A stretch of 64,000 bases of DNA from an uncultured Porphyromonadaceae bacterium (GTDB lineage: Bacteria > Bacteroidota > Bacteroidia > Bacteroidales > Muribaculaceae). The notes under the pieces are model-generated. The model did no database searches. It was not told the origin of the DNA and was given only the letters and a program-made list of their open reading frames with translations. Made by a program: the position numbers and the translations under genes. The stretch lies in NCBI GenBank assembly GCA_900546365.1, contig URCF01000003.1:1-64000 (forward strand), given 5' to 3'. Below, one piece after another: positions 9,037 through 17,955 of this stretch (within the stretch, counting starts at the first letter, position 1; the number at the start of each line of letters is the position of its first letter).

Positions 9037-9753
9037 TTATAGCAGCTCGGAGCGGCGTTTTTTCATCGCGTTGGTCACATAGTTGGTCAGATATACGGTG
9101 AACAGCGGAAATATCACCATTCCCGAAACAGGAAGCACCACGGCAACAATCTTTCCCGCCACCGTGACCGGTGATATGTTGCACCCCACGGTTGACATAT
9201 TCATCGCTGACCACCAGAGCGCAGTCCAATAGGTGTTGACTTCCGGATTCACGCTATGCTCGCACTGATAGAATATCAGCGAACAAAAATATGCCACGAG
9301 AATCATTATCACCATGTACGACATGAACAGGCTTGTGACGGCGTTGGACGACAAATAGCTTATCACTATCGCCATGGCCAGTGCTCCTCGGGCCAACGGG
9401 ATGAAACGCACGAAATAAAGTGCATCCGGCCCAAGCTCGATGTTGCATAGATTTATGATGTTGAGATACGGTATCGAGAGCAGAAGAAACAGGAGTCGGT
9501 GACGGAACATTTGCCATTTGTTTTCGGCATAGAATATCTCGACAAAGAAATCCAGCACAAAAAACAGGCATACCCACAACTGAAATTTCATATAAGCACC
9601 GTTCTGCAAAAAATCAATCTTGCGGAAGGTGTCAAGCGATATCCACACTATCAATGCAGCCGACAGGGCAAGGATGATAATGTTCATCACATCGCATATC
9701 ACAGGCCGTTTCTTGATATGCGGAGCGTTGGAAGTGTTGTTGATTATGCTCAT
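9037..9753 (-). CDS. Two-pore-helix ion channel, TVGCN filter (K+ channel-like)
   Basis: Integral membrane protein of 238 residues resembling the voltage-gated ion channel superfamily. Hydrophobic segments lie near 21-42, 57-75, 86-103, 112-135, 138-162 and 200-225, giving an S1-S6-like arrangement. Between the last two is a pore helix (YWTALWWSAMNMS) followed by TVGCN at 188-192, where canonical potassium channels have TVGYG. S4-like charges are sparse, with Arg at 116 and 122. No RCK or cyclic-nucleotide domain follows; the cytosolic tail is only about ten residues. It lies 10 bases after the HdeD-like gene on the same strand. Ion selectivity cannot be inferred safely. Confidence 0.75.
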   Translation of the reverse strand: MSIINNTSNAPHIKKRPVICDVMNIIILALSAALIVWISLDTFRKIDFLQNGAYMKFQLWVCLFFVLDFFVEIFYAENKWQMFRHRLLFLLLSIPYLNIINLCNIELGPDALYFVRFIPLARGALAMAIVISYLSSNAVTSLFMSYMVIMILVAYFCSLIFYQCEHSVNPEVNTYWTALWWSAMNMSTVGCNISPVTVAGKIVAVVLPVSGMVIFPLFTVYLTNYVTNAMKKRRSELL

Positions 9754-9763
9754 GACAAACGGG

Positions 9764-10327
9764 TTAGAGTGAGGTGAAACGTTTGAGCATCATTGACAGC
9801 ATGATGCGGAATATCCCGAATGCCACAAGGGATATGCCTATCCACAGCCACACAACGACACCGCCGGCTATCGGGTTGGAAAGAAATATGACAGCAAAGA
9901 TTATGGTGACGAGAAGCATCAGTATCATCCACACCACTCCGGCACCGCTGAACGCTGACAGATAGCATGCTTCGGCTATTGAATTGATGGCTCCAACGAG
10001 TATCAATATGCCGATGGTGAAAATGAATGCTGTGGCAAGCACCGGTGCGGGAAGGAAAAACAGCCATGCGCCGCCCACTATCTCAAGCAATCCGAGTGCG
10101 AGACTCCATCCCCAGTTGCGGCTGTAGGATGATGTGAACCCTGCGTATCCCACATTAGCAATGCCAGCCAGCAGTATGGCGGCTGCGAATATGTAGGCGA
10201 ACACCGGCAGGGAGCTTGTCGGCGAGCAGAGACACCAGATGCCAAATCCAATACTTAACAGACCTGTGATGAGGGGCACATACCACATACGCTTCACACC
10301 CCCGTCAAAAGATGAATAGTAACTCAT
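9764..10327 (-). CDS. HdeD family (DUF308) membrane protein
   Basis: Small polytopic membrane protein of 187 residues with six hydrophobic segments in three similar pairs, the hallmark of the DUF308/HdeD family. Typical family features are visible: LITGLLSIGFGIWCL, a GLLEIVGGAWLFF segment and GIFRIMLSMM near the end. E. coli HdeD protects against acid at high cell density; the biochemical role is not established. The start codon lies immediately after one arm of a long inverted repeat. The gene is followed closely by the ion-channel gene, so the two probably form a short transcription unit. Confidence 0.82.
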   Translation of the reverse strand: MSYYSSFDGGVKRMWYVPLITGLLSIGFGIWCLCSPTSSLPVFAYIFAAAILLAGIANVGYAGFTSSYSRNWGWSLALGLLEIVGGAWLFFLPAPVLATAFIFTIGILILVGAINSIAEACYLSAFSGAGVVWMILMLLVTIIFAVIFLSNPIAGGVVVWLWIGISLVAFGIFRIMLSMMLKRFTSL

Positions 10328-10382
10328 ACTTGGTTATATTTTAATTGTTGAAAACGACTTTATGTTTTCATTATAACCAAGT
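10328..10382 (-). promoter_or_regulatory. Nested inverted repeats abutting the hdeD-like start codon
   Basis: An exact 11-base inverted repeat (ACTTGGTTATA at 10328-10338, TATAACCAAGT at 10372-10382) encloses an exact 7-base inverted repeat (TGAAAAC at 10349-10355, GTTTTCA at 10364-10370). In the transcript the second outer arm ends directly at the ATG of the HdeD-like gene. This could be a leader hairpin that hides the translation start, or a protein operator. There is no U-run, so it is not a standard terminator for queE. Confidence 0.45.
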
Positions 10383-10398
10383 TCGCCGCCTCAATGTT

Positions 10399-10968
10399 TC
10401 ACCGGATTTGCAATATCTTGTGGGTTTGCAGCGACAGCCGCCAATATGGGTGCGACAATATGTATTCAATGGTTTGAGCGGTGGTGGAGCTTCCGTCGGT
10501 ATAGGCGCATGGTTGCAGAAACAGATGCATCGGCGTGAATCCGGAAGCTATGGCATCCACATCTTTACCCGGTTCATACACCACTTTGAGCTCATTCACC
10601 ACATTAAGTGCCCATGGCTTATCCTTGGGCGAGCATGTCACCCAGTCAATAGATTCCGGAAGGGGAACGGAACCGTTGGTTTCAATAGCCACAAAGAACT
10701 CTCTGCTGTGGAGAGCATCAATAAGCTCATCATCCACCTGCAATCCGGGCTCGCCGCCGGTAAGCACCAGATGCCGGGCCGGATACTTAGCTGCTTCGTT
10801 GGCAATCTCCACTGCGCTCATGGGGGTGTGGGATGAGAAATCGGTGTCGCAGAACGGGCATCTGCGGTTGCAGCCGCTCAGCCTCACAAACACCGCCGGA
10901 GTGCCCGTGAAATACCCCTCGCCTTGAAGGGAATAGAATATTTCGTTGACAAGATATGATTTACTCAT
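10399..10968 (-). CDS. queE: 7-carboxy-7-deazaguanine synthase
   Basis: Radical SAM enzyme that ring-contracts 6-carboxytetrahydropterin to 7-carboxy-7-deazaguanine in preQ0/queuosine synthesis. The N-terminus has the QueE substrate signature (FYSLQGEGYFTG) and the SAM [4Fe-4S] cysteines CNRRCPFC at Cys33, Cys37 and Cys40. TGGEP near 90 matches the SAM-contacting GGE motif. Its length of 189 residues suits the short QueE class. The start overlaps the queD stop by 8 bases, so the two enzymes are translationally linked and catalyse consecutive steps. QueC and later enzymes are not in this window. Confidence 0.93.
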   Translation of the reverse strand: MSKSYLVNEIFYSLQGEGYFTGTPAVFVRLSGCNRRCPFCDTDFSSHTPMSAVEIANEAAKYPARHLVLTGGEPGLQVDDELIDALHSREFFVAIETNGSVPLPESIDWVTCSPKDKPWALNVVNELKVVYEPGKDVDAIASGFTPMHLFLQPCAYTDGSSTTAQTIEYILSHPYWRLSLQTHKILQIR

Positions 10969-11296
10969 CCTTTTCGTAGGCAGCTATATTACCCTCGCTT
11001 TCCTGCACCTCCACGCGATAGCATTTCGGGGTGATGGAGCATATCCAGCGGGCTATGTTTTCGGCTGTGGGGTTGAACGGGAGCATTTCGTTGAGGTCGG
11101 CATGGTCGAGAGTTTCCATTATGCGCGATTTGATATGGGTGAAGTCGGCCACCATACCGTTGCTGTCCAGCTCTTTCGCCTTGCAATGAATGGTTATTAT
11201 CCAATTGTGGCCATGCCTGCGGGTGCATTTGCTCTCATAATCGAGGGTCAGCGAATGGCATGCCGATATTTCAAGTCGTTTGGTTATGTAGTACAT
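10961..11296 (-). CDS. queD: 6-carboxy-5,6,7,8-tetrahydropterin synthase
   Basis: QueD converts 7,8-dihydroneopterin triphosphate to 6-carboxytetrahydropterin. Zinc ligands His14, His28 and His30 (ACHSL and RRHGHNW) and the catalytic Cys24 are present, and Asp/His of the catalytic relay appear in ETLDHADLNEML. Glu98 of the EVQESE segment corresponds to the pterin-anchoring Glu. The 111-residue length is normal. It overlaps the cca stop by 13 bases and queE by 8, so cca-queD-queE form one translationally coupled block devoted to tRNA maturation. Confidence 0.93.
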   Translation of the reverse strand: MYYITKRLEISACHSLTLDYESKCTRRHGHNWIITIHCKAKELDSNGMVADFTHIKSRIMETLDHADLNEMLPFNPTAENIARWICSITPKCYRVEVQESEGNIAAYEKDE

Positions 11297-12708
11297 GGTT
11301 CAAGTCCTAATTCTTTGGCTTTTTCAAGCATAAACTGCCATCCGGCCTCCCGCTCATTGGGAATCACACCGTCAAGGATGGCATCTTTAATAGCGTCTTT
11401 AATCACACCCACCTCACGGCATGGCTTGAGTCCGAACACCGCCATAATCTCCTCGCCACGCACCGGCGGCTGGAAATTGCGCACATGGTCTCGCGCCTCG
11501 AGCTCGGTCATTTTTTCGCGCACATGGTCGAAGTTGGCCAAATGCCGGCGCACTTTCTCCGGATTTTTGGAAGTGATGTCGGCACGGCACAATGTCATGA
11601 GGTCCTCGAGATCCTCGCCTGCGTCATGCAGCAGCCTGCGCACCGCCGAATCGGTCACTCCGTCTTCCACCAGGGCTATGGGACGCATGTGCAGTTCCAC
11701 CATTTTGCTCACATATTTCATGTGGTCGTTAAGCGGAAACTTCATGGCCTTGAATATCTTAGGCACCATCTTGGCACCTATGAAGTTGTGGTTGTGGAAT
11801 GTCCAGCCGATTTTGTCGTCCCACCGTTTGGTCACAGGTTTGGCAATGTCGTGGAGCAGTGCAGCCCATCTCAGCCACACATCCTCGCTTCCGGCGGCCA
11901 CTTTGTCAAGCACCTCGAGAGTGTGCTGGAAATTGTCCTTGTGGCTTCGTCCGTTGACGGTTTCCACGCCACGGAGAGCGTTGAGTTCGGGGAAAATATG
12001 CTTCAGCAGTCCGGTGTCGGCAAGCAACCGCCATCCTACAGAAGGCTTGGCCGAACGCATGATTTTCATTAGCTCGTCCATGATTCTCTCGCGGGTGATT
12101 ATAGTGATGCGGCCGGAGTTGCGGTGTATGGCTTCGAGAGTGTCGGGATGGATTGTAAATCCAAGTTGGGTGGCGAAACGCACGGCCCTCATCATGCGCA
12201 GCGGGTCATCGCTGAAGGTTATATCCGGATCGAGGGGAGTGCGGATTGTCTGGGCCTGCATATCGCTCAGACCGTTGAATTTATCCACCAGCTCGCCAAA
12301 CCGTTGGGAATTGACGCATATCGCCAGAGCGTTGATGGTGAAATCGCGGCGGCTCAGGTCATCGTCCAGCGACCCCGACTCCACCATCGGATTGCGCGAA
12401 TCCGGAGTGTACGATTCCTTGCGTGCGCCCACAAACTCCAGCTCAAGGTCGCCGCGTTTCACCTGCGCTGTGCCGTAGGTTCGAAACACGCTCAGGTGCG
12501 TGCCGCGGCCTAAGGCTGAGGCCACGCTTTTGGCCACCTCAATCCCTGATCCGACGGTCACGAAATCCATATCCTTGGAGTGACGATGCAGAAATATATC
12601 ACGCACATATCCGCCCACCACATAGCAATCCCTGCCGAGATTGTCGGCGCAGGAGCCCACGGTGCGCATCACTTTGTTGTCTATTTTATCTTTGAAATAC
12701 TGGTCCAT
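11284..12708 (-). CDS. cca: CCA-adding tRNA nucleotidyltransferase with HD domain
   Basis: Class II nucleotidyltransferase that builds or repairs the 3' CCA of tRNAs, needed here because the tRNA in this window does not encode CCA. The head domain shows GGYVRD at 32-37 and the metal-binding pair in KDMDF (Asp46, Asp48). SRRDFTINALA marks the neck. RNA-binding motifs follow, and an HD phosphohydrolase domain begins near residue 235 with HDIAK near 284. The 474-residue length matches Bacteroidetes homologues. It is 10 bases downstream of the M24 peptidase gene. Confidence 0.93.
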   Translation of the reverse strand: MDQYFKDKIDNKVMRTVGSCADNLGRDCYVVGGYVRDIFLHRHSKDMDFVTVGSGIEVAKSVASALGRGTHLSVFRTYGTAQVKRGDLELEFVGARKESYTPDSRNPMVESGSLDDDLSRRDFTINALAICVNSQRFGELVDKFNGLSDMQAQTIRTPLDPDITFSDDPLRMMRAVRFATQLGFTIHPDTLEAIHRNSGRITIITRERIMDELMKIMRSAKPSVGWRLLADTGLLKHIFPELNALRGVETVNGRSHKDNFQHTLEVLDKVAAGSEDVWLRWAALLHDIAKPVTKRWDDKIGWTFHNHNFIGAKMVPKIFKAMKFPLNDHMKYVSKMVELHMRPIALVEDGVTDSAVRRLLHDAGEDLEDLMTLCRADITSKNPEKVRRHLANFDHVREKMTELEARDHVRNFQPPVRGEEIMAVFGLKPCREVGVIKDAIKDAILDGVIPNEREAGWQFMLEKAKELGLEPCTT

Positions 12709-12718
12709 TAAACAACCT

Positions 12719-13909
12719 CTAAATCAATGACATCAACTGTTCGGGCGCGGGGGTGAGACATTCCACTCCGGTGGCTGTCACCACGTATGTGTTCTCAATT
12801 CCCACGGCGCCCACCTTGGGTATCACGAATTTGGGCTCAAGGGCTATCACATTGCCCTGAGCGAGTATGTCGCGGCTACGCGGCGCTATCACAGGAAGCT
12901 CGTTCACTTCTATTCCCACACCGTGGCCTATGAACGAGGCGTGCTGCTTATGCCCCATGAAATAGTTTTCCAGATGCTGCTCACGCACTATCTTTTCGGC
13001 CACCTCATACAGCTCCTTGGCCGGCACTCCGGGCCGGGCAACAGCTTCGATGGCGCGGCAGATGGCTATGGAACATTCATGGGCGCGAACGGCTTCATCG
13101 CTAATGTGGTCGAGATAGTAGGTGCGGGTCATATCGGTCATGTAGCCGGTATAATTGCCGTTCACATCCACCATCACACTCTGTCCGTCGGCTATTACTG
13201 TCTCATCGGCGCCCACAGGAATTGACGGGTCAAGACCGCCGCCGCCCATCGCAAAGTCGTATGGGCACGGGGTATCGGCATTCTCGCCTGTCAGCACACT
13301 CCCCATGAACAGCTCCATGCTGTCGCCGGATATGCGGAACTGGCCGAGACATCCTTCGAGTCGCGACCGCCGTTCTATCTCCACCTGCAGTTCCAGGTCG
13401 GTCATCCCTTCCTGATACAGGCGCGGTATGCGGGCATAAACGCTCATCTGCTTCACGCCCGACTGCTTGATCCGCTCTATTTCAAAATCTGTTTTCACCG
13501 AGCGTGCCAGGCGCATCATGGGCGAAGCGTTGGCATAAGTCACTTCCGGCCCGAACAGAGCCATCAGCCTTTGGGCATGGGAATAGCTCAGCAGGTCCAG
13601 TTCCAATCCCAGCTCCTGAGGCACATCAAGTCCGATCGATTCGGGCATCTGCTCCGGTTTGTGGATATACACGGTGCCATCGCCTTCAAGTCCCAGCGGA
13701 CGGCGGACAAAATATATCGGGCGGCCGCTCGCGGGCAGATACACATACCCTGTCACCACGCGCCCGGTGAGATAATAAATGTTGGCTTTGTCACTGACCA
13801 GCATTGCCGACATTCCGGCATCCTTCATCAGTTGCTGCAGGCGTTGCAAGCGCTTTGTCTGTTCATCGTGCGGCAGCAGCACGGTTTGTAGTTCAAGAGT
13901 CGATTTCAT
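12719..13909 (-). CDS. M24 family aminopeptidase (Xaa-Pro dipeptidase-like)
   Basis: Pita-bread-fold metallopeptidase expected to remove N-terminal residues next to proline in the cytoplasm. Residues 1-150 form a creatinase-like N-domain; the catalytic domain follows. Metal ligands are visible: two Asp in the VDVNGNYTGYMTDMTRTY segment near 235-250, His in IGHGVGIEVNE near 326, Glu in LEPKF near 358 and Glu in GIENTYVVT near 369. The length of 396 residues fits. No signal peptide. It sits between the HAD hydrolase and cca genes in a same-strand run. Substrate could also be a non-peptide, as for creatinases. Confidence 0.85.
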   Translation of the reverse strand: MKSTLELQTVLLPHDEQTKRLQRLQQLMKDAGMSAMLVSDKANIYYLTGRVVTGYVYLPASGRPIYFVRRPLGLEGDGTVYIHKPEQMPESIGLDVPQELGLELDLLSYSHAQRLMALFGPEVTYANASPMMRLARSVKTDFEIERIKQSGVKQMSVYARIPRLYQEGMTDLELQVEIERRSRLEGCLGQFRISGDSMELFMGSVLTGENADTPCPYDFAMGGGGLDPSIPVGADETVIADGQSVMVDVNGNYTGYMTDMTRTYYLDHISDEAVRAHECSIAICRAIEAVARPGVPAKELYEVAEKIVREQHLENYFMGHKQHASFIGHGVGIEVNELPVIAPRSRDILAQGNVIALEPKFVIPKVGAVGIENTYVVTATGVECLTPAPEQLMSLI

Positions 13910-13928
13910 AATACATTGACTGTTTATA

Positions 13929-14558
13929 TTATGAAAGGAAAAAATTAGCTAAATGTTCAAAACTGTCGGCTCGGAAATCAGCATCGGGAGCGGCACCAAA
14001 TCCCCATTCCACATGAAGCATCGGAATCCCGGCCTTGTGTGCTGAGTTGCAATCACCTTGAGTGTCACCCACATATATCGGTGCACTCAAGTCGTGGCAG
14101 CGCATCAGCAGAGCTATGTTTCCCTCCTTTTGCAGCTTGGTTTGGCAATAGGTGAGGGTGTCGGTGAAATAGGGTGCGAGTCCGGTGAACCGCAAGAAAT
14201 TGTGAAGTCCGTCGCTGCCGCAGTTGCTCACCATCAGCAGCCTGTACTCCTCGGCTAGCCGCGGCACCCACTCCCTCACGCCGTCATACAACTTTCCGCC
14301 GAGTTTGGGCATCATCTGCATCTCGTTGTATTCCAGTTGTTTCAGGAATTCACTTTTGCACTCATCATCATTCACCAGCCGTGTGTAGATGGTATCGATG
14401 GTCTGACCCATACATTCAATGAGCTGCTGTCGGCTCACGCTGTAGGGGAGACCCATGTCGCGGAAGCTCTGTATCCACACCTCTCTATAGGAGTCCACCG
14501 CATCCCATAATGTGCCGTCCATGTCGAATATTATGCTGTCAAACTCTCTCCGGCTCAT
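13929..14558 (-). CDS. HAD family hydrolase (phosphoglycolate phosphatase-like)
   Basis: Cytosolic phosphatase of the haloacid dehalogenase superfamily, 209 residues. Motif I is DMDGTLWD near residues 12-19 with the nucleophile and acid/base Asp. An alpha-helical cap (about 20-85) marks subclass I. Motif II is VSNCGSDG near 109, a Lys follows in CQTKLQKEG, and motif IV is YVGDTQGDCNSA near 165. This resembles Gph/PpaX/beta-phosphoglucomutase-like enzymes, but substrate cannot be assigned. Its start overlaps the gldH stop by 4 bases. Confidence 0.85.
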   Translation of the reverse strand: MSRREFDSIIFDMDGTLWDAVDSYREVWIQSFRDMGLPYSVSRQQLIECMGQTIDTIYTRLVNDDECKSEFLKQLEYNEMQMMPKLGGKLYDGVREWVPRLAEEYRLLMVSNCGSDGLHNFLRFTGLAPYFTDTLTYCQTKLQKEGNIALLMRCHDLSAPIYVGDTQGDCNSAHKAGIPMLHVEWGFGAAPDADFRADSFEHLANFFLS

Positions 14559-15043
14559 GGCTTGGCTCTGTTTATGGTGAACCCTATCTGCTCCACTTCG
14601 CGAAGAGTGTCAACCCGCATGATATGGCGCACAGCTATCTTTGAGCTGTCGCTCAGGATTTTGGGGGCACCTACGGCTGTTTCGTATTGATAGGATGGCC
14701 CGAACCCGGATCCATGCCACCGGCCATATACATCGGCCAGCTCAATGTTGAGAGTGTCGATGGTTTTGACCCCCGTGGTGATGGTGGTCACTTCGAGCCA
14801 GATATTGCGGTAGGGGTATGCATTGCTGTGGCGCACCGTGAGCAGGAGAGTGCGCAGCGCCACGCTGTCCAGCCCTCGTGGCTGATATTCCAGCGCATTG
14901 CCGTACACCCACCCCTGCTGAGGGATGTCGCAGAATTCAGCCACCGATGCATGCTTGTTGCTGCATGAGGTCAGTGCCGCCAAGTTCATGACGGCACTGA
15001 GTGCAATACTGTATATCAACGTTTTGGTGCCCATGCACATCAT
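14555..15043 (-). CDS. gldH: Gliding motility/T9SS-associated lipoprotein GldH
   Basis: Lipoprotein of 162 residues. The signal peptide ends in the lipobox LTSC (Cys near 27), with no acidic export signal after it, consistent with a periplasm-facing lipoprotein. The body has the GldH pattern, including a central NIWLEVTT strand, the conserved Y-G-R-W-H-G-x-G-x-G turn (YGRWHGSGFG) and a closing basic strand near VEQIGFTIN. GldH is needed for gliding in Flavobacterium and is retained in many non-gliding Bacteroidetes. Overlaps of 4 bases with ricT upstream and the HAD gene downstream show tight coupling; ricT-gldH is a common Bacteroidetes arrangement. Confidence 0.85.
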   Translation of the reverse strand: MMCMGTKTLIYSIALSAVMNLAALTSCSNKHASVAEFCDIPQQGWVYGNALEYQPRGLDSVALRTLLLTVRHSNAYPYRNIWLEVTTITTGVKTIDTLNIELADVYGRWHGSGFGPSYQYETAVGAPKILSDSSKIAVRHIMRVDTLREVEQIGFTINRAKP

Positions 15044-16338
15044 TCGTTGTTTTGCGGTTTGTCATTATTGCCGCCATTGTTCCTCGGCTTCTGTTTCTGG
15101 GGACGGTCGCCTTTGGGCTTCTGCGGCTTGTCGCCCTTGGGGCGCGGAGGCCGCTCACCCTTCGGTGCACCGCCCTGAGGCACATTGCCGTCCTGGGCCG
15201 GTCTGGGGCCTTTGGGCTTGCGCTTTTTCTTTTTCTTGTCCTTGTCGAAGCGGTTGATGGCGTCCTGACCGAGAATATCGTTGAACTTCTTTTTCGGTTC
15301 GGCAGCCTCGTCTCCTTCGCGCAGAAGTGACAACGGCTTCTCCCCGTTTTTGTTCATGTTCATCACTTCAAACGCACGCTCAGCATCAATAGTCACCAGA
15401 TTGGCCGGCACGGATTTGTCGGTGCTGTAGGTGATTTCGCGCTTGAACACATCGTATTTGAAATGATAGTAAGTGTTGTCCATCGTTTCAAGACGCACAT
15501 CTTTCGGCGGCATACGTTTGATGCTCTCCACGTAGGCGTCCACCTCGAAGTTGAGGCAGCATTTGAGCTTGGCGCACTGTCCTGCCAGTTTCTGTGGATT
15601 GAGCGAGATGTCCTGAAAACGTGCGGCTGCGGTGCCTACGCTCACAAAGTTGGTCATCCAGCTGGCGCAGCATAGCGGACGCCCGCACGGGCCTATACCG
15701 CCTATGCGTCCGGCCTCCTGACGAGCACCGATCTGCTTCATCTCGATGCGTATCTTGAATGTGTCGGCAAGCACTTTGATGAGCTGTCGGAAATCCACGC
15801 GCTCATCGGCTATGTAATAAAATATAGCCTTGTTGCCGTCACCCTGATACTCTACATCGCCGATTTTCATATTCAGTTTCAGGTCGGCGGCAATCTTGCG
15901 GGCACGGATCATGGTGTCGTTCTCCTTGGCCTTGGCCTCCTCGAATTTTTCAAGGTCGGCAGGCTTGGCAAGACGGAATATTCTCCTCACCTCGGCGTTG
16001 GGTTTCACATTGGCTTTGCGCATCTGCAGGGCCACAAGTTTGCCGGTGAGAGTCACCTTGCCGATGTCGTGACCCGGCGATGCTTCCACCGCCACCATGT
16101 CGCCAATCTCGAGCGGCAGGTGCAGCGAATTGAGGTAAAACCCCTTGTGGGTATTTTTGAAAGTCACCTCCACCATGTCGAAGTCGGCCATGCCACCCGG
16201 CACATCGGCCAGATAGTTGAAGCTGTGCAGCTTGCCGCGGGGCGGTTCCTTGTGGCATCGGCCGCAGCATCTAGCTTTCGGCTGTTCGGGGGCATCCTCC
16301 TGTAGTGGAGCAGTATTGTTGTCCATATTGCTACTCAT
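15040..16338 (-). CDS. ricT: PSP1/RicT family protein with basic C-terminal tail
   Basis: PSP1-domain protein of 432 residues related to Bacillus RicT (YaaT), part of an Fe-S protein complex that modulates RNA processing by RNase Y. The conserved core carries cysteine clusters GPCGRPLCCASW near 215 and QCAKLKCCLNF near 255, plus an N-terminal CCGRC at 24-28. The last 80 or so residues are Lys/Pro/Arg-rich with repeated PKGDxPQK units, probably disordered and able to bind nucleic acid. The rnaseY gene lies immediately upstream (5-base gap), which supports a functional link to RNA turnover. No RicA or RicF homologue is visible here. Confidence 0.88.
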   Translation of the reverse strand: MSSNMDNNTAPLQEDAPEQPKARCCGRCHKEPPRGKLHSFNYLADVPGGMADFDMVEVTFKNTHKGFYLNSLHLPLEIGDMVAVEASPGHDIGKVTLTGKLVALQMRKANVKPNAEVRRIFRLAKPADLEKFEEAKAKENDTMIRARKIAADLKLNMKIGDVEYQGDGNKAIFYYIADERVDFRQLIKVLADTFKIRIEMKQIGARQEAGRIGGIGPCGRPLCCASWMTNFVSVGTAAARFQDISLNPQKLAGQCAKLKCCLNFEVDAYVESIKRMPPKDVRLETMDNTYYHFKYDVFKREITYSTDKSVPANLVTIDAERAFEVMNMNKNGEKPLSLLREGDEAAEPKKKFNDILGQDAINRFDKDKKKKKRKPKGPRPAQDGNVPQGGAPKGERPPRPKGDKPQKPKGDRPQKQKPRNNGGNNDKPQNNE

Positions 16339-16343
16339 GGTGC

Positions 16344-17885
16344 TTACTTGGCGAAGCTCACGGAGCGAGTTTCACGTATAACGGTGATTTTCACCTGGCC
16401 GGGATAGGTCATCTCATCCTGAATGCGTTTGGCTATCTCAGCCGACAGCTTTTCTGTTTCGGCATCGTCAATCTTGTCAGCTCCGACAATCACGCGCAGC
16501 TCTCTACCAGCCTGGATAGCATAGGTTTTGAGCACGCCGGGATACGACAGTGCCAGCTGTTCAAGGTCGTTTAGACGTTTGATATAAGCCTCCACAATCT
16601 CGCGGCGTGCACCGGGGCGTGCGCCGGAAATGGCATCGCACACCTGCACGATGGGGGCCAGCAGCGAAGTCTGTTCTATCTCATCGTGGTGAGCGCCGAT
16701 GGCGTTGCAGATTTCGGGTTTCTCCTTGTACTTCTCGGCAAGTTTCATACCGAGGAGTGCATGCGGCAGTTCGGGCTCCTCGTCAGGCACTTTGCCTATG
16801 TCGTGAAGCAATCCGGCACGACGAGCTTTCTTGGGATTCAGTCCAAGCTCCGAGGCCATCACGGCACATAGATTGGCTGTTTCTCTTGAGTGCTGAAGCA
16901 GGTTCTGTCCGTAGCTGGAGCGGTATTTCATCTTACCCACAAGACGTATCAAGTCGGGGTGCAACCCATGGATGCCGAGGTCGATAGCGGTGCGTTTACC
17001 GGTTTCGATAATCTCTTCTTCCACCTGCTTGCGCACCTTGGCCACCACCTCCTCGATGCGGGCCGGATGGATACGACCGTCAATCACAAGCTGATGGAGT
17101 GCGAGGCGGGCAATTTCGCGGCGCACGGGGTCAAAGCCCGACAGCACGATAGCCTCAGGGGTGTCGTCAACGATAATCTCGATACCGGTGGCAGCTTCAA
17201 GAGCGCGGATGTTGCGACCTTCGCGGCCAATGATGCGGCCTTTGATTTCGTCGGAGTCAATGGGGAACACAGTCACGGAGTTTTCAATGGCTGTTTCGGT
17301 GGCCACGCGCTGTATGGACTGCACCACAATTCGTTTAGCCTCCTTGTTAGCAGTCATTTTGGCATCGTCCATTATATCGTTGATATAACTTGCGGCGGCA
17401 GTCTTGGCCTCATCCTTGAGGCTCTCGATGAGTTTCTCCTTAGCCTCTTCCGACGACAGTCCGGACACTCTCTCAAGCTCCTCCTGAGCCTGGCGTTTGA
17501 GGGCATCGAGTTCATTCTGCTTGGCTTCGGTTTTCGCCATCTGGTCTTCGAGTTTGGCCTTGAATGCCTCGTTCTCATTTTTGGCGCGCTGGTTTTCGCT
17601 CTGCTGCTGATTGAGCTGGAGCTCACGCTGCTTGATGCGTCCCTCGGCGCTCTGCACACGGCTCATGCGCTGGTTGGCGGCATTTTCGGCCTCGGTTTTG
17701 ATGCGGAGTTCCTCCTCGCGTGCTTCGAGCAGCTTGTTTTTCTTAATCACTTCGGCCTCAACTTTGGCCTCTTCCACAATAGCAGCGGCTTTGCCCTTGG
17801 CAAGATACCGCTGGATGGCCATAGCGATGGCGGCTCCCAGAGCGAGAGCAACTATGGCTATAAGAATAGAATAAACAAAATCCAT
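16344..17885 (-). CDS. rny: Ribonuclease Y
   Basis: Membrane-anchored endoribonuclease that starts mRNA decay. Residues 4-25 form the single N-terminal membrane segment; 30-190 are a long charged coiled coil ([15 protein letters not shown], then many Glu/Lys/Gln heptads). A KH domain follows ([19 protein letters not shown] near 214-235) and then an HD domain with LLHDIGK near 360 and HHDE near 395. The 513-residue length is normal. The start ATG gives the transmembrane segment immediately. It precedes ricT by 5 bases. A 211-base gap separates it from zapA. Confidence 0.95.
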   Translation of the reverse strand: MDFVYSILIAIVALALGAAIAMAIQRYLAKGKAAAIVEEAKVEAEVIKKNKLLEAREEELRIKTEAENAANQRMSRVQSAEGRIKQRELQLNQQQSENQRAKNENEAFKAKLEDQMAKTEAKQNELDALKRQAQEELERVSGLSSEEAKEKLIESLKDEAKTAAASYINDIMDDAKMTANKEAKRIVVQSIQRVATETAIENSVTVFPIDSDEIKGRIIGREGRNIRALEAATGIEIIVDDTPEAIVLSGFDPVRREIARLALHQLVIDGRIHPARIEEVVAKVRKQVEEEIIETGKRTAIDLGIHGLHPDLIRLVGKMKYRSSYGQNLLQHSRETANLCAVMASELGLNPKKARRAGLLHDIGKVPDEEPELPHALLGMKLAEKYKEKPEICNAIGAHHDEIEQTSLLAPIVQVCDAISGARPGARREIVEAYIKRLNDLEQLALSYPGVLKTYAIQAGRELRVIVGADKIDDAETEKLSAEIAKRIQDEMTYPGQVKITVIRETRSVSFAK

Positions 17886-17955
17886 GTTATAAAGTAGTTA
17901 GTAGCTTTAATGGTTAATAATTTAAGTTCGTTTTTGACAAATAATACTTTAAGAT

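Noticed and set aside
10946..12478. A 510-codon open frame on the plus strand
   Set aside because: It lies antisense to cca, queD and queE, which have clear catalytic motifs. Its own product is Ser/Arg/Leu-rich with no domain, as expected of a shadow frame in GC-biased coding DNA.
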